From Evtepia sp. (GTDB lineage: Bacteria; Bacillota; Clostridia; Oscillospirales; Oscillospiraceae): a stretch of 18,781 bases of DNA. Of this stretch, positions 16,803 to 18,781 are shown in pieces. Position 1 is the first letter of the stretch; each line of letters begins with the position of its first letter. The notes below the pieces were generated by a model. The model was not told where the DNA came from and made no database searches. It saw nothing but the letters and a program-made list of their open reading frames with translations. The DNA lies in the NCBI GenBank assembly GCA_020025735.1, contig JAHHRP010000022.1, forward strand, positions 1 to 18,781, in the 5' to 3' direction. Position numbers and translations under genes: made by a program.

Positions 16803-16848
16803 AAAAAAGGACAGCCCAATTCCCCTTCTTGTGAAAATTGAACTGCCC
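16803..16848 (-). terminator. Intrinsic terminator, expression platform of the ZTP riboswitch
   Basis: On the - strand bases 16848-16836 (GGGCAGTTCAATT) pair with 16821-16809 (AATTGGGCTGTCC) in 13 consecutive pairs, three of them G-U, around a 14-base loop. The stem is followed directly by six Ts (16808-16803). The left arm begins with the conserved GGGC that closes the aptamer, so aptamer and terminator are mutually exclusive. Ligand binding should therefore block termination and turn purE on. Confidence 0.88.
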
Positions 16849-16914
16849 AGACGGTCGGCCACAATTATGCTTTTTGCTCCCTGTGGTGCTTCCACTTCCG
16901 TCAGTCACAAAAAG
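16844..16914 (-). ncRNA. ZTP (pfl) riboswitch aptamer
   Basis: On the - strand the leader shows the pfl consensus in order. P1 is CTTTTT (16914-16909) with AAAAAG (16875-16870). The conserved GTGACTGACGG is at 16908-16898. P2 is GTGG (16895-16892) with CCAC (16886-16883). GGGAGC is at 16881-16876, followed after a linker by GGCCGACCGTCTGGGCA at 16860-16844. GACGG (16902-16898) is fully complementary to CCGTC (16854-16850), matching the known pseudoknot. The short P3 would pair GCC with GGGC. This class binds ZMP/ZTP (AICAR nucleotides) and commonly controls purine and one-carbon genes. Upstream of purE and an operon with the AICAR transformylase and fhs, the context fits exactly. Confidence 0.93.
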
Positions 16915-16936
16915 TTCTTCCTTTTATACTTTTTGA

Positions 16937-16965
16937 ATTATACTATACCTCCTCCTGTTTCGCAA
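16937..16965 (-). promoter_or_regulatory. Promoter of the purine operon
   Basis: TTGCGA (16965-16960) and a perfect TATAAT (16942-16937) are separated by 17 bases on the - strand. The predicted start is near 16930, giving a leader of about 185 bases that contains the ZTP riboswitch. The spacer holds a GGAGGAGG run that resembles a ribosome binding site but lies upstream of the start of transcription. No B. subtilis-type PurBox (CCGAAC core) was seen. Confidence 0.8.
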
Positions 16966-16970
16966 GCAAT

Positions 16971-17017
16971 AGATTGTAAAGGTTTCCGCTTTTTCCTTCT
17001 CCTCCCCTGTACAATCT
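16971..17017. repeat. 8-bp inverted repeat upstream of the purine promoter
   Basis: AGATTGTA at 16971-16978 is the exact reverse complement of TACAATCT at 17010-17017, with 31 bases between. The inner arm ends six bases upstream of the purE -35 box. It could be a regulator site or chance; the separation is large for a single dimeric repressor. Confidence 0.25.
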
Positions 17018-17026
17018 TCCTCCTGT

Positions 17027-17066
17027 AAAAATGGCCCCGTGGGAAGCAGACCGCTCCCACAGGGCC
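17027..17066 (-). terminator. Terminator of the AGCS symporter gene
   Basis: On the - strand GGCCCTGTGGGA (17066-17055) pairs with TCCCACGGGGCC (17044-17033), 12 bp with one G-U pair and a ten-base loop, followed by ATTTTTA (17032-17026). It lies about 15 bases after the symporter stop and about 60 bases before the purine promoter, so it insulates the two units. Confidence 0.88.
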
Positions 17067-17081
17067 AAGCGGGAATGGCAC

Positions 17082-18482
17082 TTAGCTGTTCTGCTGGCCG
17101 TGTTCCCGTGCAAAATATTCTTTTGTCGTCTTGACCACCACGCCAGACAAAGCTGCCAAGGCAATCAGGTTCGGCAGAGCCATCAGACCATTGAGGGTGT
17201 CTGCGATATCCCACACCAAGCCAAGGTCTGTGGTCGCTCCCACCACAATGACCAGAATATAGATCACCTGATAGGGCTTGATGGCTTTGGGACCAAAGAG
17301 GAACTCACAGCACCGGGAACCGTACAGCGCCCAGCCCAAGATCGTGGAAAATGCAAACAATGCCAGACACAGAGCAATAATCAGTGCCCCGCCCTTCTGG
17401 GTAAACAGGGTCCCCAGAGACGCAGAAACCAGGGTCGGCTCCCCCATGGTCCCATAGTGGAGATCAATGCCTGAACACAGCAGCGTCAGGCCAGTCAGTG
17501 TGCAGATCAGGATGGTATCCATGAACACCTCAAAGATCCCATACAGCGCCTGCTTGACCGGCTCGCGCTCTGATGTGGCAGCGTGGGCCATCGGTGCGGT
17601 CCCCAACCCTGCCTCGTTGGAGAAAATCCCTCGCTTCATGCCCCAGCTGATGACCAGAAACATCGAGCCAACTGCACCGCCAGTAAAACCACTGGGGGTA
17701 AATGCGCCGGCAAAGATTGCGCGGAAAATCGACGGCAGACTGGCAGCATTGTACACGATCACCGACAGGCAGGCCACGATATAAACCACCGCCATCGCCG
17801 GAACCAGTTTTTCTGTCACCGCACCCAAGCGCTTAACTCCACCGAAGAGAACCACCGCAGCCAAGATCGCCAGCACGATGCCCAGAACCAGATTGAGTGT
17901 GTTCTTTCCGTCAAAGGCCGGGTTAAAAGCCAAGACCACATCGTGAATGGAGCCAACAATATTCCCCGCCTGGATGGCGTTGCCAGTCCCCAAGGCAGCC
18001 AATGCAGCAAAGACACAAAACAAAGCACCCAGCCACTTCCAGTTTTTACCTAAGCCATTCTTGATATAGTACATAGGGCCGCCGACCCAGTCCCCATACT
18101 TGTTCCGCTCCCGAAACTTTACCGCCAACAGCACCTCAGCGTACTTTGTGGCCATCCCGATGAGGGCCGTGACCCACAGCCAAAACAACGTCCCAGGCCC
18201 ACCCAAAGTGACGGCCGTCGTAATGCCAGCGATGTTGCCAGTGCCCACAGTACCAGCAAGGGCAGTGGAAACCGCTTGGAAGGGGGTAATTTCTCCTTCG
18301 GAAGCCTCTCGCTTCTGGAATATCTTCCCGATGGTGTTCTTCATGGCGTAGCCAAATTTCCGAAACTGAATTCCTCTGTTCCGAATGGTCATGAGAATCC
18401 CGATGCCAATGAGCAGGATGAGCATGGGGGCACCCCACACCACTTTGTTGACAGCGCCATTGATGCTTGCAATCAATTCCAT
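17082..18482 (-). CDS. Alanine/glycine:cation symporter (AGCS family)
   Basis: A cytoplasmic-membrane carrier that takes up alanine and/or glycine with Na+ (or H+). The 466-residue product has about ten or eleven hydrophobic segments. It carries the family blocks TALAGTVGTGNIAG at 73-86, the AGCS signature GGPGTLFWLWVTALIG at 94-109, GGPMYYIKNGLG near 134, and SNEAGLGTAPMAHAA. There is no cleavable signal peptide: MELIASINGAVNKVVWGAPM leads into the first membrane helix. ATG 18482 has GAGGAG six bases upstream. It stands alone between its own promoter (18575-18604) and terminator. Substrate preference between alanine and glycine cannot be told from sequence by eye; glycine would feed PurD of the adjacent operon, but the units are separate. 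Confidence 0.92.
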   Translation of the reverse strand: MELIASINGAVNKVVWGAPMLILLIGIGILMTIRNRGIQFRKFGYAMKNTIGKIFQKREASEGEITPFQAVSTALAGTVGTGNIAGITTAVTLGGPGTLFWLWVTALIGMATKYAEVLLAVKFRERNKYGDWVGGPMYYIKNGLGKNWKWLGALFCVFAALAALGTGNAIQAGNIVGSIHDVVLAFNPAFDGKNTLNLVLGIVLAILAAVVLFGGVKRLGAVTEKLVPAMAVVYIVACLSVIVYNAASLPSIFRAIFAGAFTPSGFTGGAVGSMFLVISWGMKRGIFSNEAGLGTAPMAHAATSEREPVKQALYGIFEVFMDTILICTLTGLTLLCSGIDLHYGTMGEPTLVSASLGTLFTQKGGALIIALCLALFAFSTILGWALYGSRCCEFLFGPKAIKPYQVIYILVIVVGATTDLGLVWDIADTLNGLMALPNLIALAALSGVVVKTTKEYFAREHGQQNS

Positions 18483-18562
18483 AGACTTCTCCTCTTTTCT
18501 GCGGGATCTCCTATGGTTTTTCTCTGTTTTTTGGCAATTTCAACCAATCAGAGTTCCCCTTT

Positions 18563-18574
18563 GCTTTTAAAAGC
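18563..18574. repeat. 12-bp perfect palindrome at the symporter transcription start
   Basis: GCTTTTAAAAGC at 18563-18574 is a perfect palindrome directly next to the -10 box, covering the predicted +1. This position suits a repressor operator. No regulator gene is visible nearby, so its binder is unknown. Confidence 0.35.
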
Positions 18575-18604
18575 AGTATACTATACATCCTTTTCCCTTC
18601 TCAA
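18575..18604 (-). promoter_or_regulatory. Promoter of the AGCS symporter gene
   Basis: TTGAGA (18604-18599) and TATACT (18580-18575), each 5/6 to consensus, are separated by 18 bases on the - strand. The start would fall near 18568, giving a leader of about 85 bases. The leader can form one modest hairpin (18522-18553: CTCTG/CAGAG and TTGG/CCAA) that matches no riboswitch I recognise. Confidence 0.7.
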
Positions 18605-18620
18605 TACACAAATTGTATTG
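18602..18620. repeat. Inverted repeat overlapping the symporter -35 box
   Basis: CAATACA (18602-18608) and TGTATTG (18614-18620) form a 7-bp inverted repeat around CAAAT. One arm overlaps three bases of the -35 box (18599-18604). It may be an operator. On the + strand it is followed by TTTTTT (18621-18626), so a weak A/T-rich terminator for + strand transcription is an alternative. Confidence 0.35.
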
Positions 18621-18781
18621 TTTTTTCCATTTTTTAGACAGGGCGTGTGTGCAGGATGTTTCATCAGCGCGCAGAAAAAGGAGTTTTGCAAGAAATACAC
18701 CACTTATCCTGCAATTTATGCCAGAAATCCCACAGATATCTCTCAACATTTCCCGCAAAAAATCCGCAGGACCAATGTCCC
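18621..18781. other. Non-coding right edge of the window
   Basis: Upstream of the symporter promoter I find no gene. A + strand frame opening at TTG 18686 or ATG 18719 runs to the window edge, but its ribosome binding site is badly spaced or absent. A - strand frame at 18567-18758 spans the promoter and has no family resemblance. The stretch is A/T-rich with short T runs. It may hold the start region of a gene beyond the edge. Confidence 0.4.

Larger units (their letters stand above)
3005..16930 (-). other. Predicted purine biosynthesis transcription unit (10 genes)
   Basis: Ten same-strand genes run purE-purF-purM-purN-purO-like-AICAR transformylase-purD-purL-guaB-fhs with no gap above 30 bases. 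A promoter at 16937-16965 and ZTP riboswitch leader start the unit, and the 15-bp terminator at 3005-3038 ends it. No convincing internal promoter or terminator was seen between genes. Two junctions overlap (13760-13766 and 13143-13156). purL starts immediately after the purD stop. The products cover PRPP to IMP except purC, purB and a PurK, then the first committed GMP step, and finish with the enzyme that makes 10-formyl-THF. Confidence 0.85.

Noticed and set aside
16746..16908. Coding frames across the purE leader
   Set aside because: They run through the ZTP aptamer and terminator. The purE protein begins at MKKVGVIMGSDSD.
16937..16965. GGAGGAGG run as a ribosome binding site for a leader peptide
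   Set aside because: It lies in the promoter spacer, upstream of the predicted transcription start, and no start codon follows at a suitable distance.
16746..17026. Guanine/adenine riboswitch or PurR box upstream of purE
   Set aside because: The purine-riboswitch core was not found and no CCGAAC PurBox core is present. The conserved blocks instead match the ZTP class.
18567..18758. 63-codon - strand frame at the right edge
   Set aside because: It covers the symporter promoter and its inverted repeats, and the translation shows no recognisable motif.
1..18781. Mobile elements, prophage, CRISPR, defence or toxin-antitoxin genes
   Set aside because: No transposase, integrase, terminal repeats, direct-repeat array or accessory gene is visible. 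All long genes are core metabolism or transport.

Overview
The window reads as a chromosomal housekeeping segment of a low-oxygen Clostridia bacterium, most likely a gut Oscillospiraceae/Ruminococcaceae relative (inference). The reasons are the fairly GC-rich coding sequence, the Clostridia-type variants of PurF, IMP dehydrogenase and single-chain PurL, formate-tetrahydrofolate ligase, acetate kinase, and strong AAGGAGG-like ribosome binding sites. I see no phage, transposon, CRISPR, tRNA or rRNA.

Layout, left to right. Bases 1-340 hold a small + strand gene for a 56-residue protein of unknown function, followed by a hairpin and a bidirectional terminator. Bases 362-1582 (- strand) encode acetate kinase. 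It diverges from a + strand gene, 1745-2938, for tRNA(Met) cytidine acetate ligase (TmcAL), and both promoters lie in the shared intergenic region. A perfect 15-bp terminator hairpin at 3005-3038 separates TmcAL from the convergent purine operon.

Bases 3049-16745 (- strand) form one tightly packed purine operon. In transcription order it is purE, purF, purM, purN, an archaeal-type IMP cyclohydrolase (purO-like), a stand-alone AICAR transformylase (the C-terminal half of a usual PurH), purD, single-chain purL, a divergent IMP dehydrogenase, and fhs. Genes overlap or lie 0-30 bases apart. The leader at 16746-16930 carries the hallmark sequences of a ZTP (pfl) riboswitch. Its conserved 3' GGGC runs directly into the left arm of a 13-bp intrinsic terminator with six Ts. 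A good sigma-70-type promoter (TTGCGA, 17 bases, TATAAT) stands just upstream. The riboswitch is expected to sense ZMP/ZTP, the AICAR nucleotides that build up when 10-formyl-THF is short, and so to switch on the two 10-formyl-THF users (purN and the AICAR transformylase) and the 10-formyl-THF producer (fhs) together. purC, purB, purK, purA and guaA are not in the window.

Bases 17082-18482 (- strand) encode an alanine/glycine:cation symporter with its own terminator and a strong promoter. Two inverted repeats at that promoter look like operators. The last 300 bases hold only this promoter region and no gene I can support.

No wholly new system is evident. The parts most worth a second look are the riboswitch/terminator on the 10-gene operon, the split PurH with an archaeal-type partner, PurF with its catalytic Cys at position 5, the divergent IMP dehydrogenase, and the small orphan protein.
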